Assembly: GCA_949775045.1 (NCBI GenBank)
Contig: OX459101.1
Coordinates: forward strand, 18,196,180-18,260,179
DNA: 64,000 bases
Origin: Metridium senile
Lineage: Eukaryota > Cnidaria > Anthozoa > Actiniaria > Metridiidae
Direction of reading: 5' to 3'
Every line of letters begins with the position of its first letter. The stretch's first letter is position 1. Below are positions 1 to 12,189 of this stretch, piece after piece. The notes beneath the pieces are model-generated. The model had not been told where the DNA came from and did not search any database. It was given only the letters and a program-made list of their open reading frames with translations. The position numbers and the translations under genes are program-made.

Positions 1-579
1 CTAAATCGACAAAGAATTTAAGTTTATGCTGAAGATAAGAATTGTTAATTTTAGTGAGCAAAAAGAAGAAAGAAGCGAAACGCATCGAAGCGAGTTTGGA
101 GTCCCTTCGTCTAAAGCCAAACGAACAAAACTACTTGAAAACTTATCTTATCTTATCAACATCGCTCGAAAAGTATCCATTATCGCGTGGCAAGGAAAGG
201 ATCGAGATTTTAACCACCTAGTATGTCCAGTACTTCTCGTTCATATACAACACAGGGTACCCGTCATGATTATTGTGCTTCTCGCTTCGCTCGCAGCAAT
301 AACACTTGACAGTAAAACTGATGAACATGACAAGCCGCAACAGGCTGTTTAAATGTATGGGGATTCATTATGACTTTGAAGCGTTTTTATCCAACCTTCA
401 CGCTTTATTTTCAATTCTAATGCAACATAACTTGAACATTAGTCCTCAAAGAACATAATTTATAAGTTTGATTGTCGGAATCAGCACAGCGGTCAAACGA
501 CTACGCATGCGTGGCAAATTTTTTTACATTGGTAAATTTGCCATTGTAAACATTAGGAGTTTCCAACTACATTGTTCGA
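1..579. other. Intergenic, no gene recognised
   Basis: AT-rich sequence. The open frame at 26-352 on the plus strand has no recognisable motif, no convincing splice context and mixed composition, so I do not call it a gene. Nothing else is supported here. Confidence 0.5.
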
Positions 580-900
580 TTTATCTCTCAATTTGTAAAA
601 CCTAAACCTATGACTCGCCCTACGCGACATAGTTGTGACTTGGACATCTCAGTACCTCTATGTAAAACCAAACTTTTTCAGGGCAGTTATTTCAATCGTA
701 TTCCTAAAATTTGGAATAGCTTGCCTCCTTCCATTCGTAGTTCTGGTTCAGTTTCTACTTTCAAATCTGCACTGTACAAGCACTATAAATCTGCAACGAA
801 TTTGTCAGTTGAAATCAATAACTGTTCCACATGGAAAACTGTTTGCCCCAAATGTCACACAGCACATAGCATCATATCACCACCAACATGTTGCTATTAG
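580..900 (+). pseudogene. LINE reverse-transcriptase C-terminal fragment
   Basis: The frame running from about 580 to the TAG at 898-900 contains the pattern F-x-G-S-Y-F-N-R-I-P-K-I-W-N-S-L-P, followed by I-R-S-S and S-T-F-K-S-A-L. This is the typical C-terminal tail of ORF2 proteins of non-LTR retrotransposons (Jockey/CR1/RTE-like). A Cys/His-rich end (CPKC, H) follows. No RT core motifs lie upstream in the window and no promoter is evident, so this is a truncated, dead 3' piece. Clade assignment is not possible from this short segment. Confidence 0.6.
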
Positions 901-2128
901 TGGGAATTATTGCACATTCCGCTATTTATATGTATTTATAATATAGCTTAGATAGTACGTAAGCTCTGATTGGTTGATTCACTCAAAAAAGCTATGCTCT
1001 ATTTCACCGGTAGAGACATGGTTTTTGATTGACAGTTCACAATTTTAATAAGAGTGTTCTGTTATAAGCTACTACATCTACTAAAAACGGCTATTAAAAT
1101 GTAAAAAGACTTTCCATCTTGTGAACTTTCTGGTAACCTAAACCCTGAAGCCTACGGTGCAATGAAATGCAATTCAAAGGCGACAAAAATCAGAGACATG
1201 GCTTTGAAAATACGCCGCCTTTAGACAAACTGTAAAGTTGGAAGTCAAAAGTTGAATTTGATCAAAACAAACAAAAACAAAAGGAAAACAGCGTTTCAAA
1301 GTGGCAATAATTTTTACTTCATTTTATCCTTGACATATGAAGATAATTTCATAGTGAATAAGTGAGATTTTTTTGCAATTGAACTCGATTAATCTTGAAC
1401 AAATTAAATAACTTGCATGTTCGTTGAATTTCTCGACGGCAAAATATTATATTTTGTTTTATAAAAACAAACAAACACACAATCAATTACAGAATTATAA
1501 ATGTGCTTTGAAGTTTTTTATTCTTATAAATAAACCATGTTTGAAAACAAGCAATGTGAACAAAAAGGCAGATTTACAATTATCTTTCAATTGTCTCGTC
1601 AAAATGAAAACAGAAACTTATAAACCTTATAAACCTGCAAACGTTTGATTAAAAGTAAATAAATACATACTTTCAGCAGCCTAAGTAATCTTGTAGATGT
1701 GGTCTTTGTTCTTTTTAACTTCAAAACGTTGTACACAGCACTGAAGCTTGTCTTGTTCAAACTGTTTTTTTCTCAGTCAGTGTGATAAATTGCTGTCAGT
1801 CGGCACGGCTTTCACCACTCAAATTCGCTTGAATTGCTGTATATATGTCAGTCTCATGCAAGAGTTCAGCTAAAGGTTTTTGTTTTTAGCCACAGAAGTC
1901 AACCAAAGCTATGTTTTAACGGTTTTATAAATGAAATTCCTTCTTTTTAGCTAGCAAAAAGACCCGGGAAGAAAGTGAACAGCACCTTGGTCCTTTTTGG
2001 TCAAGATTGCTCAATAGTACACTGATTGTGATTGGTTCATTGGGCACTGGTGTTAGTTTTGAGAATTACAATTTTAATCAGCAAATAAAACTCCGTTTTT
2101 ACGGAAAACCAGCATTGCTATATTATAA
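901..2128. other. Intergenic, no gene seen
   Basis: AT-rich DNA without coding signal. A stray copy of the motif gctctatttcaccggtagag occurs near 995-1016. It matches the arms of the foldback at 2129-2318, so fragments of that repeat family are scattered here. Confidence 0.5.
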
Positions 2129-2318
2129 AAGCAATAGAAGCCAGTTCCTATGACTCTACCAGTGAAATAGAGCACTTGGGATGTTGTTAGAAACACTCGA
2201 AAAAGTTATAAATTCACTCGCTTTCAGCTCGTGATTTTATAACTTTTCTCGTGTTTCTCCCAACATCCCGCGTGCTCTATTTCACCGGTAGAGTCATAGG
2301 AACTGGCTTCTATTGCTT
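2129..2318. repeat. Foldback / MITE-like palindrome
   Basis: Two nearly perfect inverted arms of roughly 80 bases run from aagcaatagaagccagttcc to its reverse complement ending at 2318, separated by a short loop around 2215-2240. The arms include the box gctctatttcaccggtagag. No coding content. Likely a small non-autonomous DNA transposon or a palindromic dispersed repeat. Confidence 0.7.
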
Positions 2319-3105
2319 AAATGTATTTGTATTTTATATGTAAACTTTGTTTCTTAAGGGCCACACTTTATTTGGAGCCAAGCTCTGTTGTGTGAACCAT
2401 ACCATGCCTTTTCCTGTTAGCTTATTTTTGTTTGAATAACATGGTAAAAGCTGTATAAATAAATAAGAAATTATATGAATATATAAGCTTGACATTACGT
2501 GTACATAACCTTTGTTATATTCTAAAGCTACCATGAGTCTATAAAGTCTATATAGTCTTTTTGTTTATATTTTGAGAAAAAAGCGATGAAAATCACTCCA
2601 TAGTTTTTTGAAGTCCGTACGAATGTCAGATTTGTGTGCTCGATCATTTTACTTGTTTTCTTTCGCGCATGCGTAGTCGTTTGATCGCTGTCATCGCACA
2701 GAATGCCCGGACACACCCGGGTCTTCAGGTGAGCTCAATCAGGTGAAGCGTATTCAATGAGGTAATTTACAAAGAAAACAGGTCAAAATTGCTCAACTTT
2801 GTGTAATAAAATACATTTTAAAAGTTTTTAAAAGGTGATCTCAGTTAGGTAGGGGATGCAAATCAAAGATGAAATGTTGACTAAACGTTTGCACTATCAA
2901 ATGTTTAATAATGTCAATAACTAATGCTATCTTTTTTAAGCACAAATTTGTCAAAAAACGGCATTTTTTGTGGGGAGCCAATATTCGAACTGTAATATGT
3001 GGGTTTTAATAACAGGTTAAACTTAGGTAGGTGGTGCAAAATTAACACCGTAACCCAAGCAACATTTTGCACCCTTTACTTCTTCCATACCTTTTTTATA
3101 ATAGT
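2319..3105. other. Intergenic, no gene seen
   Basis: AT-rich sequence. The two short minus-strand frames here (2334-2534, 2528-2716) have no family motif. Nothing else is supported. Confidence 0.4.
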
Positions 3106-3488
3106 ATTCTATTTCACAACACTCCTATTCATGCTCAGTTGAAATAAGGTATGGAAGATGATTGCGAGCGGACTGAGGCAAGCTGCCCAAGCTTGACTCA
3201 ATGGCCGGTCCAGCGACCACGCGAATTGCTGGGCGGGTGGGTGGGTCGCTTTTTATCCGCAGTCCGCCCGCTGTGACAACTGAGCAAGAATGGAATGTTT
3301 TCCTCGAGTTCAGTCCTTTTATAGTCATTCTAGCACCTACTGCACGTGCTCTTTTCCCTTGGGTCTGTCATGGGAGTGTTAATGACCTTATTTCATTCTT
3401 GCATATCATTATGAGTGTTATGAATAGTATTCTATTTCACAACACTCCTATTCATGCTCAGTTGAAATAAGGTATGGAAGATGATTGC
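3106..3488 (-). repeat. B1-A2-B2 terminal cluster of the Ngaro-like relic
   Basis: The 60-base B block occurs at 3429-3488 and again at 3106-3165 in direct orientation, flanking the A2 block. On the minus strand A2 carries a TATAAAAGG box (plus-strand complement near 3316-3324), a plausible promoter like the one in the coding element's A repeat. Confidence 0.7.
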
Positions 3489-4379
3489 TCGCGGGACCCA
3501 GTCCAACTGTCCCTTATCGACTTATAACTCCTGCTTTATATAAGTCTTCATGTACCTGACTGATTTCACACCCAGGGGATATTATCAAACCCCAATCCTT
3601 ATAACCAAAATAACACCCCAACCCTTACCAATATCTTAATCCTAGGATGTTTTCGATTGCTTTTGTTTATGTCCTCTGTCGTGAAAGCACATACAAGACG
3701 TTTTAAAGTGTAAAGCTCTTATAGATGGGTTGCAAAACGAGCCTGGCTGTCATCTCCGTATTGACCGCAACGGGGTCTCCAGCCATTTTTTTTTTTTTCC
3801 GCTTCATAACCTCCTTGGCGTTTAACGTCAAATACAGTGTTTTTCTCACAGTGAAAATCATAGTCATAAATCATGGGACCCCATGAGGTCAACAGGAAGA
3901 CGACAGCCTCGACCCAGGAATCCTGGGAGGGTTGATTTAGTTACTCCTTTTCAAAGCTGCCATTACCCTGCGACATATCACTGCTTATCTAGGAACGTCT
4001 TCGTAAGCTAGATAAGAACAGTGTAACACTCAATTGCCATCTTATATTCAAACATTTTTAAAAACATATTCGTATTCGATTCAATAATAATAACATTATT
4101 TTTTCAACATGGTAGACTGTAAGTCTAAAATACATTGGTAGTATAATATATTAATATAATAGATATAATATAACCAACACCGGTCTTGAACACATGCACA
4201 CTGCCAGCTTTCTCCTGCCATCATTTCGCTCACCAGCTCTTTAAACATGCCGAGACTCTACTTTAGGTAATAGGTTTCGCATTCCCATCCACTGAGTGAC
4301 CGACCTCCAACAAACTTACCTAGGGATCATACCATGCATAGTTAGGAACCAACACGCCCTGGAGTCACTCTACATGCAA

Positions 4380-5530
4380 TACGTCCATAAATTTTTCTCC
4401 TATACTGTAGTAAACACCAACCAACACGCCATGGGATCATCAGTTCTACACAACAGGTCCATAAATGTCACTCGTATACTGTAGTCAACACGAGATGCGA
4501 ACACTCCGGCTATGTAATCATTCTACACCATTGGTCCATACATTTCACTCTTATAATGCAGTCAACCACGAACCAACACGCCCCGGAATCATTCTACAAA
4601 TAAGTCTATACATTTCACTCCACTAATGCATTCAACCATGCATGCACGATCCAGCCCGCCGTGGAAACATTCTATAAAAAGGCCTATACCTTTCACTCCT
4701 ATAAAGTAGTCATGCAATAACGAACCAGCTTGCCGTGGAATCATTCTACAAATAGGTCAATAAATTACCCTCCTATAATGCAGTCAACCACGAACCAGCT
4801 TGCCGTAGAATCATTCTACATTTAGGTCCGTAAATTTCACTCCTATAATGCAGTCAACCACGAACCCGCTTGCCGTAGAATCATTCTACAAATAGGTCAA
4901 TAAATTACCCTCCTATAATGCAGTCAACCACGAACCAGCTTGCCGTGGAATCATTCTACATTAAGGTCCGTAAATTACCCTCCTATAATGCAGTCAACCA
5001 CGAACCAGCTTGCCGTGGAATAATTCTACAACTAGGTCCGTAAACATTACCCTCCTATAATGCAGGCAACCACGAACAACTTTCCGTGGAATCATTCTAC
5101 ATTTAGGTCCGTAAATTTCACTCCTATAATGCAGTCAATCACGAACCAACTTGCCGTGGAATCATTCTACAAATAGGTCAATAAATTACCCTCCTATATG
5201 CAGTCAATTACGAACCAGCTTGCCGTGGAATCATTCTACGTCCGTAAACATTACCCTCTTATATTGTAGTCAACCACGAACAACTTGCCGTGGAATCATT
5301 CTACAACTAGGTCCGTAAAACATTACCCTCCTATATTGTAGTCAACCACGAACCAGCTTGCCGTGGAATCATTCTACAACTAGGTCCGTAAATTTTTTCA
5401 CTCCTATAATGCAGTCAACCACGAACCAGCTTGCCGTGGAATCATTCTACAACTAGGTCCGTAAATTTTTTCACTCCTATAATGCAGTCAACCACGAACC
5501 AGCTTGCTGTGGAATCATTCTTCTGTATAG
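4380..5530. repeat. Minisatellite of about 65-70-bp units
   Basis: Some 15-17 diverged tandem units carry the motifs tataatgcagtcaaccacga, accagcttgccgtggaatca and attctacaactaggtccgta. The array begins in degraded form near 4200 and is cleanest between 4740 and 5520. It occupies the position where gag-pol-YR would lie in a full Ngaro-like element. Confidence 0.85.
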
Positions 5531-5768
5531 GTCCATATGTTGGTCAGCGATTAGTCGAGCAATTCGCGTGGTCGTCAACTCACAAGCCTTTTTCTCCGCA
5601 ACGTTCGCCAGCTGTGACAACTGAGCAAGAATGGAATGTTTTCCTCGAGTTCAGTCCTTTTATAGTCATTCTAGCACCTACTGCACGTGCTCTTTTCCCT
5701 TGGGTCTGTCATGGGAGTGTTAATGACCTTATTTCATTCTTGCATATCATTATGAGTGTTATGAATAG

Positions 5769-6118
5769 TATCTTTTTTAAGCTGAATATTTGAGCTCTTT
5801 ATCTAAGGCTCCTTTTAAATTCCAACGTACCACTTTAAGTTATGCGGTGTAATAAGTTAAGCTGCAATTTTTAATTGTAAACTCTAATTAAGTAATCCTG
5901 CGCTCTTTGTTCTCGGTAATAAATAGGCTTTAGTCGGACAAGTGAAATGAAATGATTCTTTAATTTTGTCAACCGTTCAGAACTTCATCTAATCAGACGT
6001 TCAAACAACCAATCAAAACTATCCATGTCGATAATTTATTCGAATAAAGCCTATTTTGAATAATTTACGGGCCGTAAGTAAATGTCCAAAAGAACAATAG
6101 AATTCTGTTCGATGGTTG
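5769..6118. repeat. Dispersed repeat family R350, copy 1
   Basis: About 350 bases from tcttttttaagctgaatat to gtccaaaagaacaatagaat are repeated with moderate divergence at about 61503-61853. Neither copy has an ORF. The Ngaro-like relic ends exactly at the 5' edge of this copy, so the relic probably inserted next to or into it. Confidence 0.7.
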
Positions 6119-6157
6119 TCGGAATCAGTAACAAATGAGTTTCACGTTATTTTCCAG

Positions 6158-7416
6158 CTATTTCCATCAATATGCGACACAAACCCTTGTGGTGATGGTG
6201 GTCACTGCTCTGTGTCATACAATGGAAAAGACATGAGTTATGAATGCAAGTGTAAGAAGGGGCATACAGGGAAAAACTGCCAAATAAGTAAGTACATAAG
6301 TAAGTACATAAGTTAGTAAGCAGTTAATGTCATTAACATTGTCCACCAAAAAGACATTTACGTGGACAAAGTTATGACATCAGACAGTATATCCACAAAT
6401 ATATATCCATGATAATGATAAAACTACGGTGGAATAGAGCACAAGCATTATGTCCATGAAATAGAATCAAATTGCTACTGTGGAATAGAGCGCAAACACT
6501 ATATCCATGAAATAGAATCAAATTGCTACTGTGGAATAGAGCGCAAACACTATATCCATGAAATAGAATCAAATTGCTACTGTGGAATAGAGCGCAAACA
6601 CTATATCCATGAAATAGAATCAAATTGCTACTGTGGAATAGAGCGCAAACACTATATCCATGAAATAGAATCAAATTGCTACTGTGGAATAGAGCGCAAA
6701 CATTATATCCATGAAATAGAATCAAATATATATTAATTGCTACTATGGAATAGAGCACAAACACTATATCCATGAAATAGAATCAAATTGCTACTGTGGA
6801 ATAGAGCACAAACACTATATCCATGAAATAAAATCAAATTGCTACTGTGGAATAGAGCACAAACACAATATCAATTTTAATCAAATCAAACTGCTAATTA
6901 ATGCGTATTTTTGTTCTTGCTGCAGAATGCGTTTTGTTTGACTTTGAATCTGGACGATTGGATGGCTGGACGCTGACAGGCACAGCATTCAACAACCAGC
7001 CGACATATGGAGACAACCCCAAGGCAAGAGGCAGAGAAACAGCGAACCTCAAAGGACACTGGTGGATAGGCGGATACGAAAATCGACCCAGTCCCTCTAA
7101 TCCGCCCGGTCAGACCCAAGGTGACGCACCGACCGGCACAATGACCTCACCGACGTTCCAAATCAGAGGTTCGAAAATAACGTTCCTGATTGGTGGAGGT
7201 ATTAACGTCAATTTGGTACGACTCGAGCTGCTGATTGGTGGATCTGTTGTTGGTAAGGCAACAGGTGCCAAATCGGAGAGTATGGTTCAGAAATCATTTG
7301 ATGTGAAAAGCTACAGAGGACAAACAGCTCAGTTACGACTCGTTGATGCTTCAAACGGTCACTGGGGGCATATTAACGTAGACCACATCGTAGACAGTAT
7401 CTGTACAGAATCGTAA
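6158..7416 (+). CDS. EGF plus WGHINVDH-type domain extracellular protein, last two recognised exons
   Basis: Exon 6158-6287 follows a ttttccag acceptor and encodes an EGF-like domain: C-D-T-N-P-C, then G-H-C, C-K-C and G-K-N-C give the six-cysteine pattern. It ends in phase 1 before GTAAGT. Exon 6926-7416 follows ttgctgcag and restores the frame with two bases. It encodes about 160 residues beginning FDFESGRLDGW, with GTMTSP, IGGG and a C-terminal WGHINVDH. I know this domain from secreted proteins and from modules linked to levanase/GH32-like proteins, where it is probably a carbohydrate- or matrix-binding jelly roll. The stop TAA is at 7414-7416. Earlier exons, including the signal peptide, were not found upstream, so the gene is partial here. 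The last codons lie inside the first unit of a 59-bp minisatellite, so the C-terminus may be recently changed. Extracellular location is inferred from the EGF. Confidence 0.75.
6425..6880. repeat. 51-bp minisatellite in the EGF-gene intron
   Basis: About eight units of gtggaatagagcgcaaacac + tatatccatgaaatagaatc + aaattgctact lie in the 638-base intron. The unit resembles the termini of the palindromic MITE at 19646-19932 (tccatgaaata), so it may have grown from a MITE end. The 133-residue minus-strand frame across it is a repeat artefact. Confidence 0.9.
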
Positions 7417-7521
7417 ATGGTGTGCACCTACCACAGGAAACCCACATCGCAGACAGTACCTGCACAGAATCGTAAATGGTGTGCACCTACCACAGGAAAC
7501 CCACATCGTAGACAGTATCTG
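7390..7521. repeat. 59-bp minisatellite, left part
   Basis: Units of 59 bases contain cgtaaatggtgtgcacctac, cacaggaaacccacatcgta and gacagtatctgtacagaat. The first unit supplies the stop codon of the EGF gene. The array is interrupted at 7531 by a transposon and continues at 12190. Confidence 0.9.
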
Positions 7522-8159
7522 TACAGAATCAGCACATTAGCAAATTGTAATGCGCATGCGTGTGTTTTGGTTGTAAAAATCATTTGTACGTCGAATGAGA
7601 GAATTTTATGCTAGTATGGAACATTTGGTTTGCAATCTCAGCTTTCACAATTATGTTCATGAACCAAATTACTGAGACATAAATGTTGACCGTCTACTAG
7701 TGCGCTGTAGTTAATTATTTCAATCGAACACATTATGGATTGCAAAATATCACACGTCAAAGTCCGACCAAAGTGAAAAGAAAGACCAGAACTGCGTATA
7801 CTTTTAAGTAGCATGTTGTGCGATAAACCAATGTACAGGTCAAAACTTTTAGTAGAAGTTATAACCAACACGCTACTTTGTGCATTGCATTATATAAGTA
7901 GATATTAGACGCCTTAGATCGTCAAGTAAACTGGCGTGTTGATGTCAATATCAGCAATATTGAGTGCGAACTTCTCGCAATTCATCATAGAATTTTTATA
8001 TCTTAAACATCGTGCCCCCCAAAAATGTTTAAAGAAATGGACATTTCCATGTTTACTTTTCGCAAAACTGAGCTATTTGTAAGAAACTCGTTGTCTCTGG
8101 ATATGATTTCAAGCAGTGTTTACAACATGGTTTAGGCCCTGTTAGGCCTGCCCCCGGAC

Positions 8160-8262
8160 CTTAAATCGCGCTAAAACGCGCTAAATCGCCTTAAAACGCG
8201 CTAAATCGCCTTAAAACGCGCTAAATTGCCTTAAAACGCCTAAAATCGCTTAAAAACATTGC
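8160..8262. repeat. cgcgctaaa/cgccttaaa short tandem repeat, left arm
   Basis: An irregular repeat built of (t)aaatcgc and aaacgcg units sits in the left terminal repeat. Its inverted counterpart is at 11190-11350. Both border the box aggcctgcccc. Confidence 0.8.
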
Positions 8263-8375
8263 GACCCATTTTCACTATATTGGTATATATACTTGATTGC
8301 AGTATAAGCACACCTTGTAGTAACCGGCTAAGGCCAATCATCTAAAAAGATTCAAACTCAAAACACTGCAATGAA

Positions 8376-8518
8376 TTATGAGAGTAGGTTTGAGGCCATG
8401 TACTACTGTATTTATTTATTTGGAACTTGAGCTTTTGTTGGATGACGACATCATCAGAAGATAGATCCAAATAAATAAATACAGTATAATACATGGCCAC
8501 AAACCTACTCTCATAATA
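8376..8518. repeat. Short palindrome nested in the MULE
   Basis: Inverted arms beginning attatgagagtaggtttg and ending with its complement contain aaataaataaatacagta and surround a loop near 8440. It is probably an older MITE carried in the element. Confidence 0.7.
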
Positions 8519-8599
8519 CCTTACAAAATGCTTCTGAAGGACAACTTTAATATTCTGCAATGAATGTTCTTATCCTTCTAAACACTTGTAAATATAAAA

Positions 8600-11160
8600 A
8601 AATTCATAAAAAGATACACCGAATAATAAGGTATTGGGATAATTATATATATATAAACCATAACCTTTCTGAAATTGAGAATATGTAGTATAAAAGAAAT
8701 TATACATGCATACCATCAAGTACAGAATAATTGTGGTACACATTTATACAATCAAATATACAAATATAAATGAGATGCAAAACTCAAAATACTATAGTTT
8801 ATCCGGATGTTAATTAAATTAGATTTTTGTATAAATATGTGCTCTTATCCTTCTGCAATAGGATGTAATCATACATATATACAGTATATATACAATAAAT
8901 AACTATTCCAGAAAGGGTTTGACTTATGAATACTGAATAGTACATTCCATGCAAGACCAAAATGCATTGTGCAGTTTATGCCATTATGTCAGTACAGTGT
9001 ATTAGAGTTATGTTTTGTATATTAGCTTCATATGAAATGCAAATCAATCTACATTTGCTACCTTTGAAACCAACAATGCATTTCAGTCTTGGAATGCACA
9101 ATTCAACATTTTTTGTGAAACTTCTACATGCAAATATACATAAAAGCACATTAAAAGTACTTAACCAAACTGCAAGAACATATTATTTATTTATAACATT
9201 TTAGAATATTTTTTGTTGGTCTTTCTATAACAAATTTATAATTATCGTCAATCTAGCGAAATATGAAAGAAAATTGAAAAGAAATTAATTAAGGTTTTAT
9301 GTGGTTTTCACCGAAATATCTCGAAAACTTTACTAGTAAATAATTTTATTGTACAATTTAGAATCAAGTGAATTCTACTTACGTGAGAAGCATGCAGTCG
9401 CACATTAATATGGTCAAGTCACACAGTAAAAGGTCACCATTAAGCCATTGTAAGTTAATATCATTTGTTCAGCTTTACTTGTGCAAATAGGTTGTCTGCG
9501 TATTTTACATAAACGAGTGGAAAACACATGCAAATATAAAACACTTCAACTACCTTAGCTTGCTGTTCGCCATTTTAAATTGGTTTTGTGAGCCTGCGAT
9601 AACACCGCACAGGTGTTTCTCCGTTGGGATGGGGGAGTGGATCGATGGAGGAGTGTCCAATTACTGGTCAATTTCATGAGACTTTCTGTCAAATCTGAAC
9701 GGTAATATACATCGACTCACTGAGTGAACTCTTGATTTGTAATACGAAGCTCAGAAATGGCCAACGAGGCTAATCGGTATCGGCTAATCGATACTTCGTC
9801 AAAGGGTTGAAAAAAATGTTTTATTCGATCGTCAAAGAAAAAGTTCTCATTGAGGGAGTCATAGCCGATAATATTATGACAGCACAGTAACACATGTCTG
9901 ATAGGTCACATGTCAGGACTTAGCGTGAGAGACTGGGACAAATCAAAATGGCGGAATACTCGAACATAGTTTTATTTTGAGCTTCTGTCATCTCCTGTAA
10001 AGGTACATACAAGAGATCATCTTGTAAATAAGATCAAAACCAGGAAACAAGAAGGAAAAAAGACTTGCCACCTGCCACAGACATCACCTTCGAATAGTGG
10101 AACGTCCAAGTATGCATCAAGTAAAGAAGTGGTTATTGCTGTAATTAATATCAGCCAGAAGAAGTATTTGAAGTGAGCATAAGAAAAAACACTTGCTTTT
10201 GGATCAAGGTATGGTTTGGGGGTATTTTGCTGTCTATACGATCTGGAGAACGTCAAATAGGATGGGTTCCTGAGAAAGATCCGAAAATGCACGCTGAGAT
10301 TATTTATACATAAAAGATATAATTTATGTATCAAAAACCAAGTTTTTCTGTAAGGATCATCAGTGCGACAGGAAAAACAATTTCAGAAACATTTACACTA
10401 ACTAACATCAAGATAAGATGCGAATTGGACTTTAAATCTTCATCAGTGGTATGTAGAAATATTAGCTTTAATAATTTCGTTACTGTTCAGTCCCTGGTTT
10501 CAGAAACGTTTGTTTAATCTGGAAAAATATCTACTACAATAAAGATTAGATTCTTATTGTTGGAGGTTAGCAATATTATACAAATTCAAACAAATGTTTC
10601 TTAGAAAATAGCCAGCAATCCTTAATGAAAGCACCCAGAACGTATAGAATTATTTAATTTATATGTATATACAGAAAGATGTACAAAGGAAGTGTTGTTT
10701 AAAAGTGTTGATAATAAAAATATTCAAAATAAAAAAGATATAAAAATAATTGTTTTGCAACTGGTTTCATAGTATTAAACTATGTTAAAATAATTGATAA
10801 TCATTGTTTAAAAGTGTTTTAATTGTTACGCTATTTGCACTCTATTCTATTGTAAGTTTTAACTAGCATCATGTTGTACTATTTTGTATTTCATGGATAT
10901 AATATTTGCACTCTAAATCAATTATGTAAATGAATCACAGGCATTCCTTATATTAATATAAAACTGACCTTTATTGAATACAATTTTTGATGTAAAGTTT
11001 AAACTGGCTTTTGCTTACTAGAAGTATTATATTTAAATGATATTTTGAACAATGATACCTTTATTTTCAAATTTCCTTAAATGAACTTAAAATGTTGTTC
11101 ATTTTTACAAAAAAGAATTACTTAAACCACCAGAAAATGCATCTTCTTCACCATATATTT
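8600..11160. other. MULE interior without gene
   Basis: Strongly AT-rich sequence. Only short random frames occur (8962-9204, 10017-10517) and none shows a transposase or other family motif. A fragment tatttcatggatataatatt near 10890 matches the MITE/51-bp repeat family. Confidence 0.5.
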
Positions 11161-11189
11161 TCTTAAACATCCCTAAATTGCTGTAAATT

Positions 11190-11350
11190 GCTTAAAATTG
11201 CCTTATGGCGCCTCTGATTTTCTTATATTTTTTCTTAAATCGCCTTAAATCGCACTAAAACGCCTTAAAACGCCTTAAAACTTCACTCGAAGTTTGGCCA
11301 TATTTTCTTAAATCGCATTAAATCGCCTTAAACCGCATTAAATTACGGCG
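11190..11350. repeat. aaatcgcctta short tandem repeat, right arm
   Basis: Inverted counterpart of the 8160-8262 repeat, with units such as ttaaatcgccttaaatcgc, leading into ggtccaggggcaggcctcc. Confidence 0.75.
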
Positions 11351-12189
11351 ATTTAAGGTCCAGGGGCAGGCCTCCTGTTCCACTGTGATAAATTTGACGA
11401 ACTTCAACAACCTGTATTTTATAATCTAAAAGATTTATCTTGGATGTAATTATATATTTCGATTTTATGGGAGCCATTAAGGTTTTTTCCTATAAAGCCA
11501 ACTTGAATTCTTAATTCAAGAATAAAAAATAGTTCGCTAAAATTTGCCGATGTTGTTTTGAGCGAAAATATGCATAAAACCACGTACACAAATTCGCTTT
11601 GGACCACATTGCGGGACCAAAAGTTACTACCTAAAAAGCTTAGTTTTGCAAATAATAAACATGGAAATGTTCATTTCTTTAAACATTTTTTGGGGGCACG
11701 ATGTTTAAGATATAAAAATTCGAAGATGAATTCTAAGGACTTCGCACGCAAAAGTGCATGCCTCGAAGTAACCATGGCGGTTTTATTGACGGTCGAGGGC
11801 GTCTAATATCTCCCAATATGATTAAATACAAACAGTATCGTGTTGGTAATGACTTATACTGTTGTGTTTACCTAATAGATTAAATTAGCACCCAAACGTG
11901 TATTCGAAAGTTCGAAGTTCTATTCTGGTCCTTTTATCCATTTTTCTTTGACTTTGACGTGTGATATTTTTTCATCCGGAGTTTGTTCGATGGAAATAAT
12001 TAACTACAGCGCACTAGTAGACGGTCAACATTTCATATCTCAGTAATTCGGTTCTTGAACATAGTTGTGCAAGATGAGATTGCAATCTAAATGTTCCATG
12101 TCAGCATAAAATTCTTTCATTCGACGTGAAAAGGAATTTTAGCACCAAAACAAACGCATGCGCATTACAATCCATGTGCTTACAGAATC

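Larger units (their letters stand above)
3106..5768 (-). mobile_element. Non-autonomous Ngaro-like (split direct repeat) element, minus strand
   Basis: Read on the minus strand the parts come in the order A1 (5768 down to about 5611), an internal region, B1 (3488-3429), A2 (3428-about 3270, with further unique DNA to 3166) and B2 (3165-3106). B1 and B2 are 60-base direct repeats, and A1 and A2 share about 158 bases almost identically. This A1...B1-A2-B2 layout is the split direct repeat structure of Ngaro-type tyrosine-recombinase retrotransposons. The A start (actattcataacactc) and the B box (ttatttcaactgagcatgaa) resemble those of the coding element at 53025-59923, so the two are related families. 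No gag, RT or recombinase ORF is present. Most of the interior is a minisatellite. Confidence 0.7.
7531..12180. mobile_element. Mutator-like (MULE) non-autonomous transposon, 9-bp target duplication
   Basis: The termini are inverted copies starting AGCACAT (7531) and ending ATGTGCT (12180). They are flanked by the identical nonamer TACAGAATC at 7522-7530 and 12181-12189. Inverted homology extends inward with indels: left to about 8260, right from about 11170, including a shared block around atcttaaacatcgtgcccc. Long terminal inverted repeats plus a 9-bp duplication are the hallmark of Mutator-like elements. The 2.9-kb interior is very AT-rich and holds no transposase ORF, so this is a non-autonomous copy. 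It sits inside the 59-bp minisatellite behind the EGF gene. Confidence 0.8.

Noticed and set aside
26..352. 108-codon plus-strand frame
   Set aside because: No recognisable motif and no splice or promoter support.
4380..5530. Possible CRISPR-like array (regular repeats with spacers)
   Set aside because: Units are contiguous and diverged, without unique spacers, and the DNA is eukaryotic. It is a minisatellite.
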